NCBI RefSeq assembly: GCF_051020975.1 | Contig: NC_135035.1 | Location: forward strand, 6,634,001-6,698,000 | Length of the DNA stretch: 64,000 nucleotides | Reading direction: 5' to 3' | Origin: Osmia lignaria lignaria | Taxonomy: Eukaryota; Arthropoda; Insecta; Hymenoptera; Megachilidae | In this document: positions 47,401-60,604 of the stretch, in pieces | Layout of the letters: every line of letters begins with the position of its first letter | How positions within the stretch are numbered: position 1 is the stretch's first letter | Made by a program: the position numbers and the translations under genes | The notes under the pieces: generated by a model | What the model was told of the DNA's origin: nothing | What the model saw: only the letters and a program-made list of their open reading frames with translations | Database searches by the model: none

Positions 47401-48199
47401 TGTAACTAATTTGATTAATTAAATAATACATAGGATTGAGATTAAAAACCAAAAGGATTCCCACCGAATACTAGTCAGTGCATCGTCATATTTACTCTCG
47501 CGTCGGAAATTTCTCGCAACACTAATTTAATAAAAGCAAACCTCTAATAAAAAGGAATTTAATGTCAAAATTGAATTTGATATTTTATTAAAAGCAAAAT
47601 GACTAATTAAAAATTCTTTACAATGAAAAAAGAATATATTGTGAAAATTAATAAAAAATTAAAACATCCTCGGGCGACTCCCTCCTCAGAGTAAATTTTC
47701 AAGAATACGCAAAATGTGTTGAAATAGATTACTCTGACTTGGAAATCTACCCGTCACGAATTGTCTTCTTGCACATAAATTGTTCATTTTTTCATGAACG
47801 TTTAAGTAAGTTAAACTTCGCTATTGAATAAATGAAATTTTAGAAAATTCTCAAATTATATTTGAATTTATAATATACAAAATGTAATTAAATCAATGTA
47901 ATAACATCATTAATATGTATATCCAGTATACATATTACATAATACTATCAATATTATATTGCTTTGAACCATCGCAATAACTAAGTCAGATAGTATTTGA
48001 CTTCTCTATTACAGACAAACTAAATAAAATTGTTTCGGCATTCAAATACTCTAATTCCACATTTAAGAACATTTAAGAACATTTAAGAGCATTCATATAT
48101 TTCATAAATATCTATTGGAATATGTGGAATTGATATGATATTAAAACGCGGAGTACAAGAAGACCTAGCCTAAACTAAATGAAATGAAACAATAAAAAT

Positions 48200-51000
48200 G
48201 TTACTACTCATGGGTATAATCATACCCATGGTCACTATGCTTGCCAAGCACGTATACAACTGGTAACCCGTGTCGATTCGGACCATTCGTCCTACGACAT
48301 GATTGGGCACCAGAGGAACCATAAAACATGCGACTCACCGTTCGCAGATATACTCTTCTTCCGACAGTCAAGTAGGAGGATGGACAACACCAGGTAGGAG
48401 GCTGCCTTGTAGGAGAAGATTCATCTGTAACAAAGAAAGAAGAATTACGGTTAATTTTGAAAATTATCAATTTTTATTCTAATAAAATTATATATGAAAT
48501 TGAATTTTATAAAATATTAGCAATTATAAAGAAATCTCAATTATCAAGTGTTGAAATTGAAAATTATTCTATTTTAATAAAAAGCAATTTTGTGACGTAC
48601 CAAGACGGAAGTCGTGAAGAAAGCCATCATCAGGATATCCAGGAACTCGGCAAAATAAAAAAATTCATCTGTAACAAAACAAAAAAGAATTACGGTTAAT
48701 TTTGCAAATTATCAATTTTTATTCTAATAAAATTATATATGAAATTGAATTTTATAAAATATTAGCAATAGCAATTAAGAAGATCTCTCAATTATCAAGT
48801 ATTGAAATTGTAAATTATTCTATTTCAATTAAAATTAATTAAATAAACTAATAAGATACTTACACTCTTTCCTTATGGAGCAACACCCAAGACTCCTCTT
48901 CAGTGGTGCACTGACTCTAATACCGGATATATCGAGTAATTAAAAAAAAAAGAATTAAAAATAAAAATCAAGATATGAAATACTAATAACGCGACCGTGA
49001 ATAATTTCCGGCGAACAATTATAGAGACTCTACTTTCGCGATGGAAAAAGAAAAATCAGAGCCGCGATGCTCTAGAAAATATTTTATAATACGCAGCAAA
49101 CACTGACTCTACTTTCGCGTGATTCCTAATTGTACAAACGCAACTCTATTCAGGGGCAGTTCACCCTTGAAAAAATCAAAACATTGGAAATATGTTCGTA
49201 CAAACACTGACTCTACCGACCGCCTTGCGCGCGGCCACAACAATTCCTGGAAGAAAAGATTAGTGAGGAGGTTGGGGATGGGTGGAAGTATACAAAACAA
49301 ACATTCTTCTTATTGAACGTTCGTTCAGGAAATACTGTTATTACGTGTAAATGAAAATATCTGTGTTCGTGAAATATTTTCAACGAACACGAATATTATT
49401 CAAGTTGAATATTGATCCTAGATTATATTGTAATAATGAAATGTTTTAAATAATTTTTAATAATTATTTCAATGGATATTATATGGATAGAAAATCATAG
49501 TTAAATAAATATAATAGACTATTTTATTAAAGTAGTGGATTTCTGTTGTTAAAATTGTAAGCACCCTAAAAATTGTTGAAAATTCTATTACGTCGTGATT
49601 CATAACTTGTCTAAATTCTTTTCAATAAACAAAGTCCAATAATTAATCATATTTAAACAGACAAGATTATTTAATAAAATGAAAAATTAATTATTCTTTT
49701 TCTATGAATTGATTAAAGAAAAAAAATATCTCTAATCTTTTCTTTCTTGGTACCTTGGTACCAATTAATTATCAAAAATGCTTACAGTTAACGACTCAAT
49801 AAAACGACAGTAATGCTAAATGTTAATAATTGATTACAATAAATTAAAATAATAAATTTTTACGAAATTCTATGTCAAACCCATATCAGGTGTCATTGCG
49901 TCCTTTTAATATCCATCAAATATCTGTAACAAAAAAGAAATAGGAATTTATGTAAATAAAATTTAATCAACAATAATAAATTTATTATTAATAAATAATC
50001 GAACTATAATTTATGCAAAATAATTTAATAGGTACAATGCATACCTACTACTTATGCGGAAGGATGCTCTCAACACGTCTTACCACTTCGACGTTCGCGA
50101 GAGAAATGGCGAGACCTTCCTTTCCGACGAAGACCGGTCGGCACCGCTTCGGCATTCTTCGGTATATTCCGTTGTCGGCCGATGGCCGATACCTGAGCAA
50201 TGTTCAAGAAAAAACGTTATTATATTAAAAACAGCAAATTGTGTAAAACAGTACTACAAATATTCAATAATGTTTAGGAATTTAACGATATAATAAAGAT
50301 AATTCAGATTCTGCTATTCCATTCTCATTGTGCATTAGCGGCAAGAGCAAACATTTTCGCAAACAGCTCGCGTATTTTTGAAGAAAACACCGAATTAATG
50401 TGAAAGATCAAGAATCTAGACTTCTCTTTGATGTTTCTTTCTGTTTTTTGTACTTCTATCACCTGAGAGGCAATTTAATTTAATATTTGAAGATAATTTA
50501 ACCTTACCTGTTGCAGACACGTGAAAGGACGAAGCTTCGGAGAGGACTACGCCACACTTCGCGCACCTCACCCTTAAACGACGAATCTGATTGGTCGAAA
50601 TGGGAAGACGCCATAACGAACGACCAATCACAGTCATTGATAGAAGTTTCAAGTTGCTTCGAAACTTTAATACTAAAATAAGGGAAAAGTTCCTTGAAAA
50701 TTATCAACGCCATATTGAAATAAGGTTAAGATTGCTTTTTTCAACTTAAAGCACCGAAATATAGGAAAGAAGATAGAAAAATACATAAAATATTAATGGT
50801 ATTTAATAAATTATCATTATAAAAGCAGAATAAATGAGAAATATGTTATTTTAATTCGTATCTGTATCGACAAAATAGGGTATAAATCTTCAGCTTACGC
50901 ATTTCGGAAGACAATGTGGAAATGATGTCAGAAATCATGACTCCAGTCTTCTCTTCAACTTTGTCTTCTGTTTTTTGTGTTTTTGATACCTAATACACAA
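48200..51000 (-). other. duplicated exon/intron-like modules, possible noncoding or broken multi-exon transcript
   Basis: On the minus strand several splice-like signals occur. There are three acceptors of the form 'tttttgttacag|AT' (near 49925, 48668 and 48424). Donors are AAGAGT|GTAAGT (near 48867), TTG|GTACGT (near 48600), ACG|GTGAGT (near 48334) and ACAG|GTAAGG (50508). The segment 48424-48590 is duplicated at 48669-48840. Two exon-like frames are related to each other: about 50476 downward (VIEVQKTERNIKEKS) and about 50990 downward (VSKTQKTEDKVEEKT). The frames do not join into one protein by any GT-AG route I could find. It may be a lncRNA gene or the remains of tandemly duplicated small genes. 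Confidence 0.35.
50585..50630. promoter_or_regulatory. paired inverted CCAAT boxes
   Basis: ATTGG at 50590-50594 and CCAAT at 50624-50628, both in the extended form GATTGGTCG/CGACCAATC, lie about 30 bp apart in a CpG-rich stretch. This is the arrangement of NF-Y sites in TATA-less promoters. It could serve the minus-strand transcript proposed just downstream. No experimental support is visible in sequence. Confidence 0.35.
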
Positions 51001-51898
51001 TTTAATATAATATTTTAATAGTGTCAAAGCCGCGTCACATACAGGATCTGCGAATGATCGCGCGGTCGAGCGCAAAAAACGAATGAACTGCGCCCTACAG
51101 AAAAAATGAGGAACTAAATATGTGGTCTGTTTTACCTTTTTGACGTCTTTTGCGTTTGAATAATAAACGAAATCGTAGTTCTTACTATTTTTCTAAACGA
51201 AGACTCGTTTTGCTCTATTTGACCCAAAGAATGTTGGTCTGGTGTCGATTTGGACATATGATTCGTAAAAATGTTGATATTACGAATAAATTAACGCAGA
51301 TGAGTCCAATCCGCCATTTTCCTGACCGTGGACAAACACCAATTTCAATATTTTATGACTTTTTGACGATTTGGGTAATATAAGGACCAGACTAACTTTC
51401 TTTAGGACCTTCTGAACACATCTTTCAAATTTCTTTGCAATCTTTTCAGTAATGACGACGTAATTTGAGAACTCATTTCTGGGAATTTTGTTAGGGTTAA
51501 GTTTCCAACACTTGCATCACTTTTATAGTTGTTTTCAGTTATATTTTAAATGGTTACTATCGCAAAATTTGTTTGACACTTCATTCCTGATAGCGCCATG
51601 TTTCTTATATGACACGTCTACAAAAGCAGACGAACGTGATTCGAACGCAAGAAATATTTCTGATAAAAAACCATGAAATGTTTTTTTAGCAATCTTTTAT
51701 TGAAGTACTGTACTATAATTAAATATCTATAATAATGAATTTATAATAAAGAGGGTGATAGAGAGCATTTTTTAAATGAGGCTATAAAATTGACACGTCA
51801 TTGATAAAACACCAATCATAAAGAGAATTTAAAGGATACTACCAATCGTCTCACCGGTTATACGGTCGACCGCGGTCAATCTACTTTCAACATTCGAA

Positions 51899-54485
51899 AT
51901 GAAGATGGCTGCCGAGGTGAGGTGGCTTTTCATTTTTCACGTATTTTCTTTAATATGTACGATCTTCGGTGAGATACCTAATCGGAAATTCGAATACAAA
52001 TACTCATTTAAGCCACCTTATCTTGCACAAAAAGATGGAAGTGTGCCTTTCTGGGAATACGGGGGAAGTAAGTAAATTTAAAACCTAACCAATTTCTCGT
52101 ACTGTATAACACTTCCGTATGTTATTTCGAATGTTCGGCTTTTTGAATATTTAAATGCAATGCATCGTTATTTGCCTTTCAAAATACAATTCTTATCAAA
52201 TTTCTTAACTGCAGATACTTTTTACACACGAAAATGATATTATTTGGCAGAACAGATGTTTTTATTTACATTTGAGGTTTCTATTTAGTTAGTCTTAAAA
52301 CTGAAAATAACATAAATTAATTATAATCAACTATCTGAATGAGTAAATTCAATTTTATATTTCAGTATTGAATATTCAGATACATATGAGCTTATTGTTT
52401 TTATGATTTCTTTTATTATTATATTTTAAATTGCTAATAATTTTTTAATGTTTCTACACACAGAAAAGTATTGTTTTTGTTTTAGATGCAATTGCTAGTG
52501 CAGAAAATGTAAGAGTGGCTCCATCTTTAAGAAGTCAGAAAGGTATATAAAATATAATTATGGTTACATTATAAGAATCTTTATATTATCAATAAAGACG
52601 AAAGAATATATTTAATATAAATTGTTTTTTGAATGTCTTGGAATGTTTATCTGTATTAAATGAAGACTTAAAATGATGTTTAGGTGCTATTTGGGTCAAG
52701 CAACCTGTTAACTTTCGCTGGTGGGAGGTTGAATTGATATTTAGAGTAACAGGAAGGGGCAGAATTGGAGCAGATGGTTTAGCATTCTGGTATACTAGTT
52801 CAAAGGGTGCTTACAATGGTACTGTTTTCGGTAGCTCTGACCAGTGGAATGGTCTTGGAATCTTTTTTGATTCCTTTGATAATGACAATAAACACAACAA
52901 CCCCTACATAATGGCAGTTCTCAATGATGGCACAAAGACCTTTGATCATACCAAGTGAATTACATTTCTGACTATTTTTAATTAAGTAGCAATTAAATTT
53001 TCAATAAATGAACCTTTGTCCTCATTTTTATACAGTGATGGTACAACACAGTTATCTGCAGGCTGTCTGCGAGATTTTCGTAATAAACCGTTTGCTACAA
53101 GAGCAAAAATTGAGTACTATCAGAATACTTTAACTGTGCGTATATTTTTTAGCTTGTTTTTTTATACTAATAAATGTATCATAATATTTTTATTCAATAT
53201 GTAATTAAAGGTATTATTCCACAATGGTATGACGAACAACGAGCAAGATTATGAAATGTGCTTCCGAGTGGAAAATGCTATACTACCGGAAGGAGGATAC
53301 TTCGGTGTTTCTGCTGCTACTGGTATGTATAATCCAACACAGTAATTAAAACAATATTTTTTTGTGCTACAATTGTTCTTCTAATATAATATTTATTCAA
53401 GGTGGTTTGGCTGATGATCATGATGTTTCGCATTTATTAACGCATTCGCTATTTGTTCCCGGAGAATCGAAGCCAGATGATCAGAAAGCATTCTTACAAG
53501 AACAACAAAAGCTTAGGCAAGAATATTTGGATTATCAGAAGAAATTGGACCAGCAAAAAGAGGAATACCGGAGGTGAACAAATCATTTGGGATTATAAAA
53601 TTATATATAAACACAAATTATAATTATTTCATTTTATTTTGTAGAGAACATCCGGACGAACATCGCGAGAAAGAAGAATTCGAAGAATATTTTGAAACTG
53701 ACAATCAAAGGGAGTTGCGACAAATTTTCGCCGGTCAAAGCCAAATGTTTGATGCGTTACGCGAGCTTAATAGAAAATTAGATGAGATACTTGGGAGACA
53801 AGAACGATCTCTCAGTTTGATATCTCAGCTTCAAGTGGGAGGTGAGATTTCATTTTCGATGTAAACGCATTCGTCAGAAAAACAAATATTTTATAGGTTA
53901 TATTTATGGTTAGGTGTTGCGACCGGGGGTCAACCAGGACAAGTTCAACTGGTTGATACTATACGTCGACAAGAAGTCGACAATATGTTAAGCAATCAGA
54001 ATAATTTAATAAATACAGCGAAAGAGATGCAATCTACGATAAACGAACTATATTCCAAGACTGATCTCGTTCTTAATAATCAGGCCCGAGCCCCAACCGC
54101 ACAGGTGTTTATAAATACCTAATTTTATTTATTATTTTCTGCAACGTATTTTACGGAAAGTATTCGTTCAGGTCCAGCCAATGGGATATGATTATCATTC
54201 TCTAGTTTCGGAAATGCGAGATGGAATTAATACGTTAAAAAGAGATATAGGACAAGCAAATGCTAAATTAAACAGCGGCGGAGGAGACTGTCCTGCAACG
54301 AATTGTTTGACAACAACAATGTTTTTGCTCTTTGTCGCAATTCAGATGATCATTCTTTTAGGTTATAGCATGTATCGGTAAGCATTTCCTTCGGTTTGTT
54401 ATTATAAATAATAGAACGTTTTAAAATGTTTATTGATTTTGTTTACAGGGACAATAAAGAAGCCCAGGCAAAGAAATTATATTAA
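51899..54485 (+). CDS. LMAN1: ERGIC-53 / LMAN1 mannose-binding cargo lectin
   Basis: Type I membrane lectin cycling between ER and ERGIC, exporting glycoprotein cargo. Exons: 51899-52067, 52486-52542, 52684-52954, 53036-53135, 53211-53322, 53402-53573, 53645-53841, 53914-54104, 54172-54377, 54449-54485; 503 aa (human 510). Signal peptide (about residues 8-21) is followed by the L-type lectin domain, with the Ca/sugar residues in FFDSFDND (137-143) and DHTNDG, and GGLADDHD. Then come a charged coiled-coil stalk, two luminal Cys (DCPATNC) for oligomer disulfides, a C-terminal transmembrane segment (TMFLLFVAIQMIILLGYSMY) and the tail KKLY*, a KKxx ER-retrieval signal. All introns GT-AG. Start: ATG at 51899 (MKMAAE); the second Met is also possible. 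Confidence 0.95.
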
Positions 54486-54618
54486 TAATATTGTTTCTGA
54501 TTCTACAGCGCAAAAGTAAGGGGTACAAAAACAAATTTCTGTTTTTGCATACTGACTCGATATTTTTATCACTTGTTAATGGTATTCGTGAAGTATGCAT
54601 TTTGCTGAACATTTGTAC

Positions 54619-54624
54619 AATAAA
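54619..54624 (+). terminator. candidate polyadenylation signal of LMAN1
   Basis: AATAAA lies 134 bp after the LMAN1 stop codon, followed by a T-rich stretch. It is the first canonical signal downstream of the gene. Confidence 0.5.
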
Positions 54625-55200
54625 TACATTCTTCATCCATGATAAACCTACACCATAACACGATAGAGAGTTACAATTACTCTCCAAGTAATTATTGATA
54701 ATGCTCAGCTTGGTATAACTCAATAATTTTACTATTTCTTCGAAAGTGTGATATTTCACAATACAAACCAGAGAGCATAGATGTATAAAGATGGCAGAAA
54801 GTACATGTAAATTTAAACTGAACAATCTAATTTTATAAGAGATCGTTCAGTGATTTTCAAAATGGAACGAACATTATCGTAATTCGTTTAGATGGTTGTG
54901 TATAATATATATATAGAATGTTTTGTGCCACGCGCACATCAATTTTTTTTACTAGTTTTGTTTATAATACTTATGTTTTTTTTTATATATTGATTTATCG
55001 ACAAGCGTTGTAAAATGTATAGAATTTTGTATTGGAAATTGGCATATCAAATAGTAAAAGCCGATAACTTTTCTTTTTTCTGAGAAGATTCTATTATTCT
55101 TACAAGATAGGCATCAATCGGGTACTACATTCCCTTAGGCGAATGATCGTATTTTAGGTACGAATCGCGTTTCAAACGTGACAGATAAACAGATTGTCGC

Positions 55201-55532
55201 ATGCAACTGGGTCAATTGTAACTTTTAAAAGTTAAGAGATAGACAATAGTAAATGGTGTTGAATGGAACATCGGCTTCAGAAATGGAGGTGTTGGTCATC
55301 TACACTTTTTTAAACGTTGGTCTTTCCCTAAAGTATCTTTTGAACTAATCAATTTTCGACCTAAGTATACCTAAGTACCTAATATACAGTTCCGCTTAAA
55401 AAATGAAATCAACCTTAAAAACTTTGGAACACCTCCACTTCCAGTGCCTCATTCAACACCATTCACTTTTCCTCATGACATTTCTTCTATCTTTTTTATT
55501 ATTTAAAAGTTATGGTGTAGCCTAGTTGCATG
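55201..55532. mobile_element. foldback-type palindromic element
   Basis: About 332 bp with long imperfect inverted arms. The left arm is 55201-55310 and the right arm about 55425-55532; both read ATGCAACTRGG from the outside, then 'taacttttaaa' and a shared 'gtgttgaatg' and 'ggaggtgtt'. The spacer has no coding content. No clear target duplication was found, so boundaries are approximate. Confidence 0.6.
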
Positions 55533-58437
55533 GAATACCATGTATAATCTTAAATATAAGGAATCATGGATATGGCTCTATTAAATTCGAAACATCAATC
55601 ACTACCTATGTTTTATTCTTGTATGTTGTGCAAAAGTGACGTTAAACAGATGATGCTGAACGATGAGAATGTTTCGCTAAGTGAATACGTACTTTACAAG
55701 CGTATACATACGGTGTATTAGATAGCAACGTAGGAAGAAGGAGCTCGAACAATCCGGAAGCTCGGTATTCTTCAACCTTATTGCATTTGTAAAAGTTTAT
55801 CGAAGATTATAAATGTATGATAAAATATATCTGATAATAAAATCACTTATGAAAAAACCCCAATCAGATTTCAACACATTTGACATAATTTATCTCGATA
55901 TGAATTTTCGAAGTCTTTTATTGGACACAACGCCTAATGATAGTTTTCTTTTTTAATTTTTTATTCAATTTTTGAGGAAATAAAATTGGGCGCGAATTTT
56001 TATTGAGGTATTGCTACGTTAAAGTAGCAAATTTTTATCCTGTTGCTATTTTGTAACAAATATCGTATGGTATTTTATAAGAAAATAGAAAGTAATAATA
56101 AAAACTAAATTTATCGAAGAATATAGCGTGTTATGCTTGTAAAATGGAGCAGTGTAGAACAGTAGAGCATTCTGACTAAAAATAAAACTGATGACTAATT
56201 AGAATCGTCTAACTCAAGTTACATTCTGGGTGGATATCAGCATAAAGTATACAATACTTTTCTGTTGAACATATAATTTTTGATAGAACAATATAATATT
56301 ATAATTGTTTATCGAAGCATCGTCCAATATAGAATGGAGACCTTAATAATTACTTGCGCCTTATATTATCTACAAATTACTAGTGTAAATCTAAAAAGCT
56401 TATTTCTTATTTTTCTAAAAATTTCTGTCCTGTTAGTTCAAAGCACAAAAGTAGACTAACTGGAAAATATTTCTGTTATTTCCTAAAGAATAGCAGTATT
56501 TTGGACAATTGAACAGCCGAAAATCGTGAACTGTCGTCGACGAAAGTTACGATTTATAAGCTTAAATGTCCCATCCCTTATTCAGTCAAGGATGCTAGTG
56601 CACTTTGTAACAATCAGAGTTAAACGAGGCGAGGAAGAGAAAAGGGGTCGTGGTTAAATCTTGCGAATAATTCAATAAACGTTGAAGTGGTTTTGTTTTC
56701 GGAAAATCTGAGGAACCGATGCGCGTCTGCAATGCGACAAATGTCGGATCTTCACTCGTTACTAGACAGTTATATAAATCCATATCCACTTATATAAACG
56801 AAAATAAATATTTTGTATTATTTTTCTAGCAAATAATCAGTAAGTAGAGTTTTAACAATTTTTGATGAAAAATGGCTGTAAAATTATATTTTAAATCATT
56901 GTACTATATTGATAAAGAAAAATTAGTCACTTTAGGCATGCAATTTTTCATTTTCCAATTTAAATTTTCCATTTCATTGCATAGCAATATAATATTATAT
57001 TAAATTCACGATTAGGTCACTACTAGCGCCCTTGACAATCAACGTGTCAGAATAGGGCTTCCATTTTTCTCGTCGAAATTGAAATTCTCAAAAGAATCCA
57101 AATAAAATTTCCAAGGTTTTCCGATTGCAAAATAACATCGTTGGCAGTAAACATTATACGTCCAAGGAAACGCAATAGGGGGTGGGGTAAAATAAAAATT
57201 GGAAATTCGGCGTATTTTAGTCAGGTCGTCCATTTCTCAGAACGTTTCACCCCTAACAGGATGTACCAACCCCTTTGGCGAACACGCGACCAATAAGAGC
57301 GTTTGTCTAGTAGCGCAGAATCCGTAGAATTCAACCCTTATTGCAGCAAACAGCCTTGATTGGCGGCGTGCGAACCAATCAAAACCCGCCTGGTATTGAT
57401 CCCAGGGGTTGAATTGTTCAAACTTTTTTATCGGCAAAGTTGTAAAGTGTTTTATGGCCGACGCAGAACTGCGCCAACGTTATCCTACGACCGTGAGTTA
57501 TTAAAATTGTCGGGGACGATTCGATGTTTTCGCAAATTAATGGAGAAGTTTCGTGAAAATGACCGCTAGTATGGTTATTATCATTTTTCATCTACAAATA
57601 TTCAGTAAACTTCGTTTTTCAAAGGATCTTCTATAATTGGACGCTATTTTGCAATAAAAATTCTGAAATTGATATTTTAATATAAATCTCTTTTTAAACC
57701 AATAAAGAATATTTTTTTCTATATTTTCATCCAAATTGATTTCATTTTAATTCAAACAAGCTAAGAAAATAATATATGTAACATTGTATTTTGCAAGAAT
57801 CTAGGTAAAATTAAAAAAATGATAATAATATAAAATAAATTTTATATTTTCTTGAAAAAACTGTTCCATGTTTTCGAAGCGTAAGATTATTTTCGTAGCA
57901 AAGTGGATATGAATCGGAAGGGTGAAAGTTAAAAAAACAGTTCACCTTGGAATAACAATTTAGAGAAAAAATTAACACCACTTTACTGTGTAAGCAAAAG
58001 TTACCCTTGCTGTGATATAATGGCATGGAACCTCTGTTAGCATGGTAAAATCTGAAAGAAGAAAGAAAGAGAGAATCGTAAAAATGATTAAAGAATCCCC
58101 ATCAGGAGGAGAAATATTAATTTATATTGAATACAATATTAAATTGGTTAATCAAAAAATATTCTTAACAAGTTCACTCTATTTTTTGTGCTCATATAAA
58201 ATCAATTAGGTAAAGTGTATTAAACAATACATTACCATAGATAACAATATTACTAAAATTTCAATTGTATCAGTAAAGCTCATTTAAATTTCATTTTTCT
58301 TCTTCTCTTTCTATTTACAAAAACTCATTCCAATAAATCAGAAACTCACTTTTGCGTGTCCAATCATCGATAGTGCGACTTGCAGGACTATGACAAATCG
58401 AAATATTATATTCAATCGTGCGTGTACATCTGCAAGG
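55533..58437. other. intergenic; CCAAT-box cluster at 57290-57379
   Basis: No gene recognised. The sub-region 57240-57570 is richer in GC and holds three CCAAT boxes (57290-57294 plus, 57359-57363 as ATTGG, 57375-57379 plus), as a promoter would, but no exon with recognisable coding content follows on either strand. Confidence 0.35.
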
Positions 58438-58659
58438 GTCATTGGCGTAACTAAAACTTTTATCTGGGGTGGATCTGATCCCTTGATTTTGTTAAGTGTT
58501 AGGTGTTAAATTTTGTTAATTCTATCTTAATTTTTAAGAAATTTGAAATTCTGGTATTCTGAAATTTCAGAAATGTTGAAACTTTTGAAAATTCTGAAAT
58601 TTTAGAATTTTTGACCATATTTTCAGGGGTCTTGACCCCTCTCTTTTTACGCCAATGAC
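58438..58659. mobile_element. MITE with GTCATTGGCGTAA ends
   Basis: Inverted ends GTCATTGGCGTAA (58438-58450) and TTACGCCAATGAC (58647-58659), each followed inward by a GGGGT...CCC tract. The interior (about 58510-58620) is a run of short 'gaaattctgaaa' repeats. Part of the left end is also found near 63790-63830 ('ccaccccaga...tagttac.ccaat'), so the family is dispersed. Target duplication is unclear. Confidence 0.55.
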
Positions 58660-60262
58660 GAGAGTAGGGGCGGTTATCTTCTAATAGATTCATATAAATA
58701 TGTACAACGAAGGCAGAGTGTAAATGTGGACCAATACCCGTTGAACAGAATTTATGTAACGGGTCTCATAGAGGAGAATGATTTAGGATCGACGGGGATG
58801 TAATTCTACGAGCGATTTGGTTGATCGAATCGCTGAAATGGGTACATCGATACGATTGATTAAAAGTTCGCCGCACTTTTGGGGTGACCCGATTGAAAAT
58901 CATATTCGAGGGGGTTCCACTGCATTTTGTCAGGATCGTGTTATCGGGTCTTCTTGGGTCAGGATCAACCCCTATGAACATCCCTCAAGATTTTATTCAT
59001 ATACCACTTGGTTTAGCTGGATATTGACGATTAACCCACGATTTGTTAAATTCATAAATAACACAGTACTACAATTAGAGGGATGGGGAAGAGAGTAGTT
59101 TAAAAATCTTTTTCTTTTCTATAAACAATTTAAATGATTTTATCTAAAACAAACAATTGATGATGACATTGTAAGTTTTCTCCATCCCTCAAAGGAAAAA
59201 ACGTTTGTATAGCAAAGACAAAAAGTTGTCCTCCCTCGGAACAGGAAGTTAGATGGCATTCTGCTCGTCAAGCTCCACCGAGCAAGGAACAATAAGAATT
59301 TATTACTGAAAAAGGAGCACCACGAATGATGACATTTATAATCTTTCGCGAGGAGCATAGATCAACGATGTTTTTGCTCGGCTTACAGGGGTGTCTCGAC
59401 AGTGAATTCGATTTTAATTATTATTAATTGTTTCTCGTCACAGAGAGGGGTTTTCTCCTTTGCATAACGCTTGCGATCGTTAACTAGTGGTAAAAAAACA
59501 ATAATTGTATTGTTTTGTGATATTAAACCGACTAAAAATTTTAGGGGCGAGGGGGTAAGGTGGCAAAACCCCTAGGGCTGGCCTGGCGTCGACGATAACT
59601 TAAAAATCTCAATACACTTCAAATGGAAACACGATACCACTTCACAATTCAATCATAACACATTATTGATATTCTGTTTCAGATGGATGAACGAGTTCCA
59701 TGTCGTCAGAAATGAAAAAAAAGGAAAGAAAGGAGAATCGATCACTTAAGAGAAGAGTATCGAGGCACTTAAGCAGTAATCTGTCGAGGAGAGTCCTCTT
59801 TATTTAGCTGTATCAAGGGTGGTTTGTGTACACTGGCAGAGCAACCCTTATAGGGCGTATCCTGTACAGTTCGCCGCAAGGGTAAGTAACTTTTGTCTCT
59901 CGTGAACAACCGATTCTCTCTATGGGGGGCTTCCACGAGAATTTCGCCGCTCGTAGATGGACGCAGGGCACTCAGAATGGTCAGTTTATGTGGTTTCTGG
60001 ATATTTATGGGGTGCAGGAACGAGCGAGGGTAGCGCGTCACCACGAGCCGGCTATATATCGTACAAATTGGACGCGGAACTCGTGAAAATGCGAGGAAAT
60101 GGCGTGATTGAATTTCCGTCATTCGTATACCTTTCGTCTGTCGAATATTTGAACTATCGTGGTAGATTTAATGGATTTGAAAAGATATATCGCTGGGTCT
60201 TATTCTTGAAGAACATTTGAATTCCTTTCTTGTGGACAGTGAACTGCTATTTATAAGATATA
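58660..60262. other. intergenic, no gene seen
   Basis: Moderate GC, several open frames of 60-120 codons on both strands but none with a recognisable domain, splice pattern or homopolymer-free conserved core. Confidence 0.35.
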
Positions 60263-60604
60263 CAGTGGGTGATGCAAATTATTCGAGCCACTTACATAAA
60301 TAGATGATCTTACATAAATATCATTAATTCTTAAATGAAAACCGAGTTAAACAGTGTTTTTGTTATTTTTTTATAATGTATCGATACTTATAAAATTATG
60401 ATACACAGTTGAAAAAAGTGAAAGTTCCTGACTGGCATAGATATTCTTCGGACCTCAACCCCATAGAAAATTTGTGGAAACATTTATTATTAAATATTAT
60501 TATTGATTAAAAGTTACACAATGTAAAAACCTTAAAATTGTGGCTCTCTTTCTACACAAACACGAAAAATCATACCATGGCTCTAATAATTTAATCATCC
60601 ACTG
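60263..60604 (+). mobile_element. Tc1-like transposon remnant
   Basis: A 342 bp internally deleted copy. TA flanks (60261-60262, 60605-60606). Ends CAGTGGGTGATGCAAATTATT and, inverted, CAGTGGATGATTAAATTATT. At about 60419-60485 the plus strand reads VKVPDWHRYSSDLNPIENLWK, the segment around the second catalytic Asp of Tc1 transposases (DWPAQSPDLNPIENLW). Flanking coding sequence is lost and the copy cannot make transposase. Confidence 0.85.
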
